Below are positions 6,584 through 14,158 of a stretch of DNA of 64,000 nt, piece by piece; position 1 is the stretch's first letter, and every line of letters starts with the position of its first letter. The position numbers and the translations under genes are program-made. Source of the DNA: a virus. The notes under the pieces are model-generated. The model saw only the letters and a list, made by a program, of their open reading frames with translations. It searched no databases and had not been told where the DNA came from. The DNA is taken from IMG/VR virus record IMGVR_UViG_3300035698_008252, positions 1 to 64,000 of that record. One strand, written 5' to 3'.

Positions 6584-6763
6584 ATGTATCGAGTAGTTAA
6601 ACTATCAGGACAGCTTTACGCTAAAAAAATTCATAGTATAGGTTCAGATAGTGAGAATTTAAATGCTCATGTATCTATGAATGAACCAGTAATAATCTGT
6701 GAGGATTTAGCAGACTTAGAAGTATTTGATATAGATACGGAAGATATAGAGATTGTTGATTAA
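6584..6763 (+). CDS. Small acidic protein (59 aa)
   Basis: A 59-residue protein that starts basic (MYRVVKLSGQLYAKKIHSIG) and ends strongly acidic (LEVFDIDTEDIEIVD). GAGGAGG lies before the ATG. It is first in the promoter 9 transcript. Function unknown. Confidence 0.7.
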   Translation: MYRVVKLSGQLYAKKIHSIGSDSENLNAHVSMNEPVIICEDLADLEVFDIDTEDIEIVD

Positions 6764-6776
6764 GGGAGGTATAATA

Positions 6777-7067
6777 ATGGCAGACAAAAGTATATATGGC
6801 GGTATCATGGGATTCAAGCAAGCCTTAAGATATGTTCTTGATGTTCTATGCTATGCTTATTATGTCAAGGATGATAACTTAGTAGGAGATATAGGATTCG
6901 ACCATCTAGAGAAGTTATATTGTAAAATGTTTGCTGTTGATACTTGCCCTGGCAGGTCGCAGGGTCGAGAGGAATACTATTCTAATGGTGTTAGGGTTAC
7001 ATATGCTTATATAGTGAGCCTTAGAAAAAAGAAAGTAGAGGGAGAGGCAAGTGATACTGAAGCTTAA
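6777..7067 (+). CDS. Conserved hypothetical protein
   Basis: A 96-residue protein. I start it at the ATG 6777 because AAGGGAGG lies 7 bases upstream; an in-frame ATG eight codons earlier lacks a site. The N-terminal half is a helical FKQALRYVLDVLCYAYYV segment, and a conserved-looking CPGRSQGREEYYSNGVRVTY loop follows. No family recognised. Confidence 0.7.
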   Translation: MADKSIYGGIMGFKQALRYVLDVLCYAYYVKDDNLVGDIGFDHLEKLYCKMFAVDTCPGRSQGREEYYSNGVRVTYAYIVSLRKKKVEGEASDTEA

Positions 7068-7245
7068 AGATACAATGATAGATGTTACTAAGCAGGACTT
7101 TAAACAATACCTAAGTGTATTGCTATCAGGAGATTACAACTTAGATGCTATGGAAGCTTTGTATGCCTCTAAGCTTAGTATAAACACTTATCTAGCTTGT
7201 CGCTTACATTATGATGCTCTCTATTTAGAATTTTGTCATAAATAA
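7051..7245 (+). CDS. Hypothetical small protein, GTG start
   Basis: A 64-residue protein starting at GTG 7051 inside the end of the previous gene, with GGGAGAGG upstream. It is helical (MEALYASKLSINTYLACRLH). Function unknown. Confidence 0.55.
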   Translation: MILKLKDTMIDVTKQDFKQYLSVLLSGDYNLDAMEALYASKLSINTYLACRLHYDALYLEFCHK

Positions 7246-7259
7246 TTTGGAGGCTTAAA

Positions 7260-7472
7260 ATGTTTTGGATAATAACTACAGTTGCATTGTTCCTAGTAAA
7301 TATAAAACAATTATGTATCATGGTCAATCTATCAAGAGAATATATACGCCATGTACAGACAGTTAAAGACCTACTTAAAAAAATAAATTCTTTGGATAGA
7401 GAGATAAGTAAAAAGGATTCTAATATTAATAGACTAGATGCAGAACTGTGGGCTTTAGCAAATGACAAATAA
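7260..7472 (+). CDS. Membrane-anchored coiled-coil protein
   Basis: A 70-residue protein with one N-terminal transmembrane helix (about 2-22) and a Lys/Glu/Asp heptad-like coiled coil (about 25-66: VKDLLKKINSLDREISKKDS). The layout resembles short spanin-type or FtsB-like proteins, but no lysis genes adjoin it. TTGGAGG site upstream; the stop overlaps the next start. Confidence 0.65.
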   Translation: MFWIITTVALFLVNIKQLCIMVNLSREYIRHVQTVKDLLKKINSLDREISKKDSNINRLDAELWALANDK

Positions 7473-7704
7473 ATCAGATACAAAAATTATAGCTGACATT
7501 CTAAATCCTACACCTAAGATTAAAGGGTATACTATACGCTATAGAAAAGCTGGACAGTATATCTATTTCTCTGCATGGTATCAGGATAAAGAAACTAATG
7601 GAAAAGAATATAGGGTACATAGAAGTCAAGTACTCCACGATAAAACATTCTATAAACGAGAAGAATATATTCAGAATCTAGGTTGGTTAACTAAGGAGGA
7701 TTAA
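7462..7704 (+). CDS. Hypothetical protein
   Basis: An 80-residue basic protein, beta-rich in the middle (GYTIRYRKAGQYIYFSAWYQD) and ending in a Lys/Arg helix. It starts 11 bases inside the previous gene. No family recognised. Confidence 0.65.
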   Translation: MTNKSDTKIIADILNPTPKIKGYTIRYRKAGQYIYFSAWYQDKETNGKEYRVHRSQVLHDKTFYKREEYIQNLGWLTKED

Positions 7705-7706
7705 TT

Positions 7707-8006
7707 ATGTGGGAAATAGTATTAGATAAACCTAAACCGCAGGTATTTGAATTAAATGAAACTAATTATCCTTATTCGACCATCTATGTATGCCAATGGG
7801 GTAAGAATAACCTGTATCAAAATATTTTAGTTGAGCGTAGAAATAAGTTTTTGTGGGAAAGTTTTTATATAGGGGATAAAAAGAGAACAGAGTATAGTAG
7901 TATAAAGTGTGCTATTAAGAGCAGACTAGAGAGAGGTTATCAGGTATACATGCTTAATAATAAAAAAGAATTCAAAGAGTTTATAAACTTTAAAGAAAAA
8001 GAATAA
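7707..8006 (+). CDS. Hypothetical protein
   Basis: A 99-residue protein with alternating aromatic strands (TIYVCQWGKNNLYQNILVERR) and a Lys-rich C-terminal helix. No motif. AAGGAGG precedes the ATG. Confidence 0.7.
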   Translation: MWEIVLDKPKPQVFELNETNYPYSTIYVCQWGKNNLYQNILVERRNKFLWESFYIGDKKRTEYSSIKCAIKSRLERGYQVYMLNNKKEFKEFINFKEKE

Positions 8007-8018
8007 GGGGTTATACCT

Positions 8019-8318
8019 ATGGGATTACCAAATAAACAGAATAGAGAGAATGCTCTAACAGGTAGCTTACTATTTAGGGATTCAGGAAAGAGAACAGAGG
8101 ATAAGAGGAAGCTTATGTTTGTATGTGGATTCGTAGCTGTACCTGATAGGTTATTAATAAAGTCTGACTATATATATCCTATAGCAGGTATGCTTAATAC
8201 AATTAATTCAGCTCCTATATTTAATATCTTTGTTAATCTTAAGGCTGTAGTTAATCAAGTTAAACATAGTGCTAAAAGTTTTTCAGCTTTATTAAAAGAA
8301 AAAATTTGGGAGGTTTAA
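8019..8318 (+). CDS. Hypothetical protein
   Basis: A 99-residue basic protein. The start MGLPNKQNRENALTG and a mildly hydrophobic centre (PIFNIFVNLKAVVNQV) are its only features. No family recognised. AAGGGG serves as ribosome site. Confidence 0.65.
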   Translation: MGLPNKQNRENALTGSLLFRDSGKRTEDKRKLMFVCGFVAVPDRLLIKSDYIYPIAGMLNTINSAPIFNIFVNLKAVVNQVKHSAKSFSALLKEKIWEV

Positions 8319-8321
8319 ATA

Positions 8322-8504
8322 ATGTATATTACAACTAGAGTAGTTACATTTAATAACTATACAGGAGTAGTACCTGATATTATTATCTTAGGTAAATCAG
8401 AGACTTGCTCTCATATGGAAATGCACCTAGCTAATATAATACTTAAACAAACATCTAAAGATACTTTTACAATGATAAAAAATAACTCAGATAATTTTTC
8501 CTGA
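8322..8504 (+). CDS. Hypothetical small protein
   Basis: A 60-residue protein; the first 30 residues are beta-rich and a Cys/His/Met-containing CSHMEMHLANI helix follows. GGGAGG site upstream. Last gene of the promoter 9 run. Confidence 0.65.
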   Translation: MYITTRVVTFNNYTGVVPDIIILGKSETCSHMEMHLANIILKQTSKDTFTMIKNNSDNFS

Positions 8505-8507
8505 GAC

Positions 8508-8536
8508 TTGACAAACTAGAAAAAATATGTTATACT
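8508..8536 (+). promoter_or_regulatory. Class A early promoter 10
   Basis: TTGACA 8508-8513 and TATACT 8531-8536, 17-bp spacer ending ATATGT. It is the last class A copy I find; no class A promoter occurs later in the window. Confidence 0.9.
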
Positions 8537-8555
8537 TGCAAAGTGAGGTGAAGAG

Positions 8556-8783
8556 ATGCAAATTAAAGATTCAGATTTAAAAAATATTTTAGGAAAAAGA
8601 ATTAAGATAACAAAGATACATGATGTAATGGACGAACATCTAGGAGGCTTAACAGGAAAAACTACTAATCCTTTTAGTTGCTTAGGAGAGGGTTGTATCA
8701 TTGGAGTCTTCTTAGACCCTACGGAGGGGGTAGATAGAGATATTTGTAACCTATCACTAGAGGATGAAATAGAATTTATTTAA
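8556..8783 (+). CDS. Hypothetical protein, possible SH3-like barrel
   Basis: A 75-residue protein with KRIKITKIHDVMDEHLGGLTGK and a later GCIIGVFLDP strand, ending in LEDEIEFI. The arrangement looks like a small KOW/SH3-type barrel, which is an inference from strand pattern only. Confidence 0.65.
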   Translation: MQIKDSDLKNILGKRIKITKIHDVMDEHLGGLTGKTTNPFSCLGEGCIIGVFLDPTEGVDRDICNLSLEDEIEFI

Positions 8784-8796
8784 ACAGGAGGTAAGT

Positions 8797-9066
8797 ATGG
8801 AATCAATTATAATTAATGTTGACCCTATGCTATCGGAAGTACAGACAAGAGGTATTAGGACTAGACCTATTAAATCTCTGATAGTATATGAATCAGTAGT
8901 AACTAAAGGTCAAGTAATATTCAAAGGTGTAGGTGTCAGGAATGGTAGAAATTTATGCCTAAGGATTCCTAAAAAAGTATTAGGTGAATTAGCTAAAAAA
9001 ATATTAGCAGATAAAGATTTAGTTGACCTTCATAAGGAAGTATTAAACCAGAGGTCAGGTGTATGA
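8797..9066 (+). CDS. Hypothetical protein
   Basis: An 89-residue basic protein with predicted strands (SIIINVDP, SLIVYESV, GQVIFKGVGV) and a helical end. No family recognised. AGGAGG site upstream; the stop overlaps the next ATG by 4 bases. Confidence 0.7.
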   Translation: MESIIINVDPMLSEVQTRGIRTRPIKSLIVYESVVTKGQVIFKGVGVRNGRNLCLRIPKKVLGELAKKILADKDLVDLHKEVLNQRSGV

Positions 9067-9248
9067 AATTAAAAGATAAATATACTAAGACTGATATAGC
9101 AAAGTTTGACAGGTTAGTAACTGGCAGCGAGGCTAAAGGTTTTAATAACCCTAGTAGGAATATAGCTAGAGTACAACTAAATAGCTGGCTAGCGGGATTC
9201 ACAGAAAAAACTAAGGATGCTATGTGGCAGATAGTAAAGGATATGTAA
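9063..9248 (+). CDS. Hypothetical small helical protein
   Basis: A 61-residue protein (KLKDKYTKTDIAKFDRLVTG...), helical and basic, overlapping the previous gene by 4 bases (ATGA), so translation is probably coupled. Function unknown. Confidence 0.65.
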   Translation: MKLKDKYTKTDIAKFDRLVTGSEAKGFNNPSRNIARVQLNSWLAGFTEKTKDAMWQIVKDM

Positions 9249-9252
9249 TACT

Positions 9253-9387
9253 GTGAATAAAAATAAACCCTTAAATTTTAAATCTTTTTGTATAGAACAT
9301 CTAGGATTCACACCCTCAAAGAAGCAAATAGAGATAGCTAAGATACTAGTACCTTATATAAGAAGCCTAGGTAAAGGCTGTAAATAG
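9253..9387 (+). CDS. Small protein, GTG start (44 aa)
   Basis: A 44-residue frame starting at GTG with AAGGAT about 13 bases upstream. The product FKSFCIEHLGFTPSKKQIEIAK reads like the N-terminal segment that precedes the ATPase motor in some terminases, but is too short to call. It fills an otherwise empty gap. Confidence 0.45.
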   Translation: MNKNKPLNFKSFCIEHLGFTPSKKQIEIAKILVPYIRSLGKGCK

Positions 9388-9401
9388 TAAAGGCTATGTA
9401 A

Positions 9402-9857
9402 ATGAAAGAAATAGATAAGTGTAGATGTAGACCCTGTACTCTAGAAAGGATAGCTAAAAGAGCTAGACTAAAATATTTTAGAGAGCAGTATGGAACAAAA
9501 GTAAGTCGCTTAAGAGCTATGGCTACAGGTTCAAGAGTTACTAAACCTATTACCTATATAGGTAAAATTAAACGGGTAGTACCTGGATATGGCTATATAA
9601 GAGGAATTTCGTCTGGTAGGTTATCAGGGAAAATAAGCCATAAATCTAATATTCCTAGAACAATAAAGGTTGATATGTCAAATACAGCAGAATATAGATT
9701 AGCAATACAGGTAGTTAATATAAAGACAGGACACTCAGAGATTATCTATCATGAAGATATAGTTACAGAGGAACATGCTACTAAGTTTGCTCATGCTGTT
9801 AAACATCTATTCCATTTTATTAATAGTCATTGGTTAGGTAAGACTACCGAGACATAA
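9402..9857 (+). CDS. Basic Cys-containing hypothetical protein
   Basis: A 151-residue basic protein. The N-terminus CRCRPCTLERIAKRARLKYF carries three close cysteines, then comes a Gly-rich basic linker. The C-terminal half (EYRLAIQVVNIKTGHSEIIY, then a His-rich helix) looks like a compact alpha/beta domain. The last codons and stop (KTTET) are formed by dispersed repeat copy 2. Function unknown; nucleic-acid binding is plausible from charge. Confidence 0.7.
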   Translation: MKEIDKCRCRPCTLERIAKRARLKYFREQYGTKVSRLRAMATGSRVTKPITYIGKIKRVVPGYGYIRGISSGRLSGKISHKSNIPRTIKVDMSNTAEYRLAIQVVNIKTGHSEIIYHEDIVTEEHATKFAHAVKHLFHFINSHWLGKTTET

Positions 9858-9863
9858 TGAGCT
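9845..9863 (+). repeat. Dispersed 19-bp repeat copy 2
   Basis: TACCGAGACATAATGAGCT, identical to copies at 23662 and 49471. It supplies the final codons Thr-Glu-Thr and the stop of the gene ending at 9857. Confidence 0.85.
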
Positions 9864-9905
9864 AAGTGGTTTCATAAATGAAAGTGTAAATTATGAGGAT
9901 GACAC

Positions 9906-10157
9906 ATGAAGAGAAAAAATAAAGCAAGAAAAAAGTATTTAGAGAAACAGCCTATAAACTTTGGTTACTGGTTGCTGGTTCTAGATAATACAGAATTAAC
10001 TAATAGCTTTATAGATAAAGGCGATTCAAGACAGCATAAATGCCTGTATGATACTCTTCAGTATCTCCAACAAATTGATAGCTCTAAGTATGACAGATTA
10101 GAAGGTTCTGTAATTATAGATAAACTAATTAAACTAGGGAGGTTAGACAGTGTATAA
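9906..10157 (+). CDS. Hypothetical protein
   Basis: An 83-residue protein with a basic N-terminus (MKRKNKARKKYLEKQ) and a helical remainder. Weak GAGGATG ribosome site. It overlaps the next gene by 8 bases. Function unknown. Confidence 0.65.
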   Translation: MKRKNKARKKYLEKQPINFGYWLLVLDNTELTNSFIDKGDSRQHKCLYDTLQYLQQIDSSKYDRLEGSVIIDKLIKLGRLDSV

Positions 10158-10386
10158 TTATATAAAGATGCAAGCAGAAAAACAAAGAGTAACTGAGGAA
10201 GAGGGAGCTATAGCTGATAAGGCTAGGAAAGCTAGGAAAGTAATTTTAAGAAAACAAGGTAAAGTTGTACCTACTTATGAAACTCTTAAGGTTATCCCTA
10301 GAAGTAAACGCTCAAAAGTTACTTGCAATAGTCATGGGGTAGCTCTTATAAATGAATGCAAAGTGATAGTGGTAGATAATGCTTAA
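10150..10386 (+). CDS. Hypothetical basic protein, GTG start
   Basis: A 78-residue protein starting at GTG inside the previous gene, with AGGGAGG 10 bases upstream. Its centre is a run of Lys/Arg-rich helices (KARKARKVILRKQGK). No family recognised. Confidence 0.6.
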   Translation: MYNYIKMQAEKQRVTEEEGAIADKARKARKVILRKQGKVVPTYETLKVIPRSKRSKVTCNSHGVALINECKVIVVDNA

Positions 10387-10531
10387 GAATAAAAAAAGAT
10401 TAGCTAACATATTTATTGTTACGGTTATCTGGATTACCTGTGCATTAATAGCTATTACTATAGTAACTACTTATACGAGAGCTATCATAACTGTTTTAGA
10501 TAATACAAGAATAATAATACTTGAGAGGTGA
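10379..10531 (+). CDS. Small membrane protein (50 aa)
   Basis: A 50-residue protein with a basic start (MLKNKKRLAN) and one strong transmembrane helix (about 11-31), so the N-terminus is probably cytoplasmic. It overlaps the previous gene by 8 bases. Function unknown. Confidence 0.6.
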   Translation: MLKNKKRLANIFIVTVIWITCALIAITIVTTYTRAIITVLDNTRIIILER

Positions 10532-10535
10532 AATA

Positions 10536-10913
10536 ATGTTTAAATATATGTTGAAAGAATTCGTACTAGCCTTGGTAATATCTATAGTAACAGTTTGTTT
10601 TATAGTTATAGCTTATGCTGAGGTAGACTTAAATCAATGTTCAGTAAATAATAATAATCCTGTATGCTCACAGACTATAGAAAAAATTGTTGAGCTAGAG
10701 GCTGTTACTGCGGTGCAAGAGGTAAAGGTTAAAGAGATAACACTTCGGGAGGTTGTAGCTGTATTAGTATCTCTCGTCGAGGATAAGCGAGATAGTGAGG
10801 CTTTAGAGATTATAACTTACTTTACAGATGAATCCTCGTCGGTAATAGTTAGTAATCAGAATAAACTTAAATGTGTCAATGGGCTATGTGCCCCAGAAAA
10901 AGAATGGAGATAA
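10536..10913 (+). CDS. Exported or membrane-anchored small protein
   Basis: A 125-residue protein with a hydrophobic N-terminal segment (about 8-27, ending IVIAYAEV) that is either a signal peptide or anchor. The extracytoplasmic part has two cysteine pairs (near 36/45 and 113/118) that could form disulfides, and an acidic middle. I start at ATG 10536 because GAGAGGTGA lies just upstream. It probably acts in the envelope. No family recognised. Confidence 0.65.
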   Translation: MFKYMLKEFVLALVISIVTVCFIVIAYAEVDLNQCSVNNNNPVCSQTIEKIVELEAVTAVQEVKVKEITLREVVAVLVSLVEDKRDSEALEIITYFTDESSSVIVSNQNKLKCVNGLCAPEKEWR

Positions 10914-10919
10914 GCTATA

Positions 10920-11225
10920 ATGTATACCCCTAGATTTTCTGTAGGTGATTGGGTAGAGATAAATAGTTCTGCTTGCGAGCATGATGGTCGTATTGGTAAA
11001 GTTATATCTGTAGCTATTAGAAGTAAGATGGGGTCGGATAGTGTTAGTAGAGTTATTGAGTATGCTGTGGTAGTTAATCATAGGCAGTATTGGTTCTATG
11101 GTAAATACTTAGAGAAGAGTCCTTACACATATAAGCGATTTAAATTAGGCTATCTATCAGCAGTTTACTGTAAGCTTAGAGGTAAGATTACTATAAGAAT
11201 TCAGTTTACAAAAGGCTGGGATTAA
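10920..11225 (+). CDS. Hypothetical protein with SH3/KOW-like start
   Basis: A 101-residue basic protein; its first 35 residues (FSVGDWVEINSSACEHDGRI then GKVISV) match the usual beginning of a KOW/SH3-like barrel. The rest is basic and aromatic. The stop overlaps the next ATG (TAATG). Confidence 0.65.
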   Translation: MYTPRFSVGDWVEINSSACEHDGRIGKVISVAIRSKMGSDSVSRVIEYAVVVNHRQYWFYGKYLEKSPYTYKRFKLGYLSAVYCKLRGKITIRIQFTKGWD

Positions 11226-11407
11226 TGCTTAAAGATATTAAAGATAACTATGTTAAGATAAGACCAGTACATGATAAGTGGTATGCTGTGCACCTATTTA
11301 CGGATAAGGTATTATATAATCCTTACACAGGGTATACGCATAAGCTATTAAGTAAATACTCTTTAGCGAGGGTTAAAGAAGCCTTAAAGAAACTAATAGG
11401 AGAATAA
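11225..11407 (+). CDS. Hypothetical small protein
   Basis: A 60-residue protein (VKIRPVHDKWYAVHLFTDKV...) followed by a C-terminal helix. Coupled to the previous gene by a one-base overlap. Function unknown. Confidence 0.6.
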   Translation: MLKDIKDNYVKIRPVHDKWYAVHLFTDKVLYNPYTGYTHKLLSKYSLARVKEALKKLIGE

Positions 11408-11409
11408 TA

Positions 11410-11730
11410 ATGCTACAGTACCTATGGATACCTTTTGCTATCGTAATGTATTCAGTCTATGCTTGGCTGACGAAACAGAATAATTTATATCAAACACCTA
11501 CATGGTTTATTTGGATGTGGATTGCTGGGTCTGTTCCATTATGGAACATAGTGAGCAGAAATTCAACTCATCTATTGACAGATGGATTCTTATATGATAT
11601 AATTATATTATTATCCTATGTTACTACAATGATTATTTTAGGTGAAGCTAAGTCATTTGTATTATGTCAATGGTTAGGTTTAGTATTATGTATTCTAGGA
11701 ATTATCATGATGAAATTAAGATTATTTTAG
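11410..11730 (+). CDS. Four-helix membrane protein, SMR/DMT-like
   Basis: A 106-residue integral membrane protein with four hydrophobic segments (about 3-20, 31-48, 60-78, 84-102). The last, FVLCQWLGLVLCILGIIMMKL, closely follows the final helix of small multidrug resistance and related DMT half-transporters (QWLGi.li..Gi...kl), and the length equals that family. The conserved membrane Glu of EmrE in helix 1 is not evident, so drug efflux is not claimed. Assigned from length and the helix 4 pattern. Confidence 0.6.
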   Translation: MLQYLWIPFAIVMYSVYAWLTKQNNLYQTPTWFIWMWIAGSVPLWNIVSRNSTHLLTDGFLYDIIILLSYVTTMIILGEAKSFVLCQWLGLVLCILGIIMMKLRLF

Positions 11731-11739
11731 GAGGAAACT

Positions 11740-11931
11740 ATGGATATTAAATTTATGTCTGAGGTTAGAGTTACAGAAGGTTTTTATATAGGAGGTGTAG
11801 GTTCTGTTACTGAGTTTAGGGAGATATTAAATCACGAGGTAGAATATTATGTTGTAGGTACGGTATTGCAGGGAAGAGTCCATGTAGGTTTTAGTGCTTA
11901 TATAAATAGGAATTACCTAGAGATAGCTTAA
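11740..11931 (+). CDS. Hypothetical small protein
   Basis: A 63-residue beta-rich protein (SEVRVTEGFYIGGVGSVTEF...). AGGAGG site upstream; the stop overlaps the next ATG by one base. Function unknown. Confidence 0.65.
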   Translation: MDIKFMSEVRVTEGFYIGGVGSVTEFREILNHEVEYYVVGTVLQGRVHVGFSAYINRNYLEIA

Positions 11932-12287
11932 TGCAATATTTAAAAAGAAAAATTACTAAGAATATTTATTTAGTATATGGGTTTACAAATAATAAACCTA
12001 GGTATAGTTTAATAGCTACGCTGAATACAAAAGTAAGAAGTACTTATATATATGGTTTACTTAGCAGGGAAGCACTAACACTAAAGGATTTTATTAAACT
12101 ATGGAAATTTTTACAGGGAATAGTTAAAACTAAATACATTATATTTGAGGCTATAAATTCAGATGCAAAAGTATACTCAGTGTTTCTAAAACCTGTAAAA
12201 TGTATTAGTATTAAAACATTTAATGGGCATCAAGCTAAAGAATTAAAGTGCCTAACGAATAGTGTAATAAGTATAGGTAATAAATAA
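11931..12287 (+). CDS. Hypothetical protein
   Basis: A 118-residue basic alpha/beta protein. A helix LKDFIKLWKFLQGIVKTKYI is followed by strands (IFEAINSDAKVYSVFL). The order faintly recalls a degenerate acetyltransferase-like fold, but no acetyl-CoA motif is visible. Coupled to its neighbour by the TAATG overlap. Confidence 0.6.
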   Translation: MQYLKRKITKNIYLVYGFTNNKPRYSLIATLNTKVRSTYIYGLLSREALTLKDFIKLWKFLQGIVKTKYIIFEAINSDAKVYSVFLKPVKCISIKTFNGHQAKELKCLTNSVISIGNK

Positions 12288-12288
12288 T

Positions 12289-12477
12289 ATGAAAATAACT
12301 ATAGTAATACAGGAAGATGAGTCTAAAATAAAACAGGCTATAGCTGATGGCTGGAATAGACTCGGAGGTGATGTTAAACCTGAGGATATAAAAGATATTA
12401 ATAGGGATGATATTATAGGAGCTGTAAGCTACCTTGATAGCTCTTGTATAGCTATTATTATTGATAAAAGAAAATGA
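12289..12477 (+). CDS. Hypothetical small acidic protein
   Basis: A 62-residue acidic protein (ITIVIQEDESKIKQAIADGW...) with an alternating strand-helix pattern. Directly follows the previous stop. Function unknown. Confidence 0.6.
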   Translation: MKITIVIQEDESKIKQAIADGWNRLGGDVKPEDIKDINRDDIIGAVSYLDSSCIAIIIDKRK

Positions 12478-12499
12478 GAGTAAACTATTGGAGGAACGC

Positions 12500-12886
12500 A
12501 TGAGTGATAGAGTAAAAAAAGAATCTAAAGCCGACCAGCTTAAACGCTGGAAGCATGAAGACTATTTAAATAATAAAAAGAAGCGAGCAGAGAAGCATAA
12601 GGAGTATAGAAAAAATAATCCTTGGGTAGCTACTTTTGTAAACGCAAAACAGAGATGTACAAATCCTAAGCTAAAAAATTATAGGTACTATGGAGCTAAA
12701 GGTATTCTATTTGAATTAACACTAGAGGAAATTAAAGAATTATGGTTTAGGGATAAGGCTTATAAAATGAATAGACCCTCCTTAGATAGGTTAAATGCAA
12801 AATTAAATTACAACTTTGATAACTGTAGATATTTAGAGTTCAATCTTAATGCTAAGAGACATAAATATCTTGAAGGTAGAAACTAA
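12500..12886 (+). CDS. HNH-type homing endonuclease-like protein
   Basis: A 128-residue protein. I start at ATG 12500, 6 bases after TTGGAGG. After a Lys-rich N-terminus it has the core of a common phage endonuclease family: RCTNPKLKNYRYYGAKGI, then LWFRDKAYKMNRPSLDR, then NYNFDNCRYLEF. The usual family reads YGGRGI...W.RDKAY.M..P.IDRIDNDGNYe.eNCR. Here the Asp-Arg and Asn-Cys-Arg core is kept, but YGGRG has become YGAKG. It shares this core with the gene at 17241. It probably nicks or cuts DNA to spread itself. Confidence 0.75.
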   Translation: MSDRVKKESKADQLKRWKHEDYLNNKKKRAEKHKEYRKNNPWVATFVNAKQRCTNPKLKNYRYYGAKGILFELTLEEIKELWFRDKAYKMNRPSLDRLNAKLNYNFDNCRYLEFNLNAKRHKYLEGRN

Positions 12887-12902
12887 ACCTAAGGAGAAGT
12901 AA

Positions 12903-13295
12903 ATGAATTTAAAAATAAAAAAGATGCAGAATGAATATAGTATCGTAGAGATTAGAGAATTTATAAAAGCTAACTCTAAGAATCTTACTGATGAAAACTT
13001 AACTGACCTATATAAAATTATTTGTACTCAGAAAAAATCTAATGAGAAGTTTCTATTTGACTTACTAAACTCAAACATATTTCAATTAGCATACAAGGCT
13101 CTTAGGACTGAGAATAGATGTATTCAGGATATGAGTCTAGAGGATTTTTTGAGTGATGGTAAGTTAGTAAAAAGATTCGCTACTAAGATTCTAAATAATA
13201 TGATAGTAATAAAGGAGTTTATAGGTAGGCGAGAAAACTCCAGTAAGATAGCTAAAATTAAGTATCGTAATAAAAATTTGACACAGCAGAAATAA
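12903..13295 (+). CDS. Hypothetical helical protein
   Basis: A 130-residue, strongly helical and charged protein (VEIREFIKANSKNLTDENLT...), ending in a basic tail. No family recognised. Class B promoter 1 starts inside its last codons. Confidence 0.65.
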   Translation: MNLKIKKMQNEYSIVEIREFIKANSKNLTDENLTDLYKIICTQKKSNEKFLFDLLNSNIFQLAYKALRTENRCIQDMSLEDFLSDGKLVKRFATKILNNMIVIKEFIGRRENSSKIAKIKYRNKNLTQQK

Positions 13296-13307
13296 ATATG
13301 GTATACT
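13278..13307 (+). promoter_or_regulatory. Class B promoter 1
   Basis: TTGACA 13278-13283 within TTGACACAGCA, TATACT 13302-13307, 18-bp spacer ending ATATGG. First copy of a second promoter family; it drives the gene at 13329 and the cluster leading to the polymerase. Confidence 0.85.
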
Positions 13308-13328
13308 TAGAGAAACTAAGGGAGTACT

Positions 13329-13493
13329 ATGGAACAGAATGATAAAATTAATATAACAGAGCTAGGAGTAACATCTAAAGAGGTTATAGGTTTAGTAAAG
13401 CTTTTCCTAACTAAGATAGAGGTTATGAAACCTAGAGAGCGTAAAGCTATGACAGCTTACATTGAGAAACTTACAGAAACTAAGTCTGACTAG
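13329..13493 (+). CDS. Small helical protein (54 aa)
   Basis: A 54-residue helical protein (ITELGVTSKEVIGLVKLFLT...) with AAGGGAG before the ATG. First gene after class B promoter 1. Function unknown. Confidence 0.65.
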   Translation: MEQNDKINITELGVTSKEVIGLVKLFLTKIEVMKPRERKAMTAYIEKLTETKSD

Positions 13494-13501
13494 GGGGCTA
13501 T

Positions 13502-13825
13502 ATGAATTTAGTATTTTCGCCTCAGGTTAGAGGTGTTTGTTCTAAGTGCGGTAGTAAATTAAAGCTCGGGGGTTACATGATTATAGATGATGATAATCAA
13601 GCCTCAGGTATTCTATGTCATGAGTGTAAAGATATTGAGAATGAATTAAAGGTACAGAAAGCTCGGGTATCAGTTAAACAAATCCCAGGTATAGTTTTCT
13701 GGGTAAAACATTATCTAGTTACATCCTCTAAGAATATATTATTTATATCTCCTGTACTATCTGATAAGCAGGTACAGAGACTAGTTCTATGTAAAGATAT
13801 TGATGTTTCTATTAAATATACATAA
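13502..13825 (+). CDS. Zinc-ribbon hypothetical protein
   Basis: A 107-residue protein with an N-terminal four-Cys zinc ribbon (CSKC around 13-16 and CHEC around 40-43). A globular alpha/beta part follows (IPGIVFWVKHYLVTSSKNIL). Likely binds nucleic acid or protein; no closer family. Confidence 0.65.
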   Translation: MNLVFSPQVRGVCSKCGSKLKLGGYMIIDDDNQASGILCHECKDIENELKVQKARVSVKQIPGIVFWVKHYLVTSSKNILFISPVLSDKQVQRLVLCKDIDVSIKYT

Positions 13826-13840
13826 ATTAAGGAAGGTAAC

Positions 13841-14140
13841 ATGGATACTGCATATTTTAAAATGATTGGACAGAAAACTTGTGGTAAATTAGTTTTAATA
13901 GCGGTTGTTGATGCGGAGTCTTTAGGTAAAGTACCCGATATTTTTGAGGTACAATGTATTAAGTTACCATCTACAGTTTATACAGGAACATATCCAACTC
14001 TTAAGATAAATACCGAAACAATAAAAGATATAACAGAAGAGAAGAAGGGATTAGGTGTTGATGGACTAATAACAGCAAGTCAATGGTATTATAAAGAGAA
14101 AAAAACAAAGGATGTGTTTGGTATTGGGTTAGCTAAATAA
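13841..14140 (+). CDS. Hypothetical protein
   Basis: A 99-residue beta-rich protein (GKLVLIAVVDAESLGKVPDI...). No motif. AAGGAAGG site upstream. It sits just before the HNH gene and polymerase. Confidence 0.65.
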   Translation: MDTAYFKMIGQKTCGKLVLIAVVDAESLGKVPDIFEVQCIKLPSTVYTGTYPTLKINTETIKDITEEKKGLGVDGLITASQWYYKEKKTKDVFGIGLAK

Positions 14141-14158
14141 CTATAAGGATATATATTA

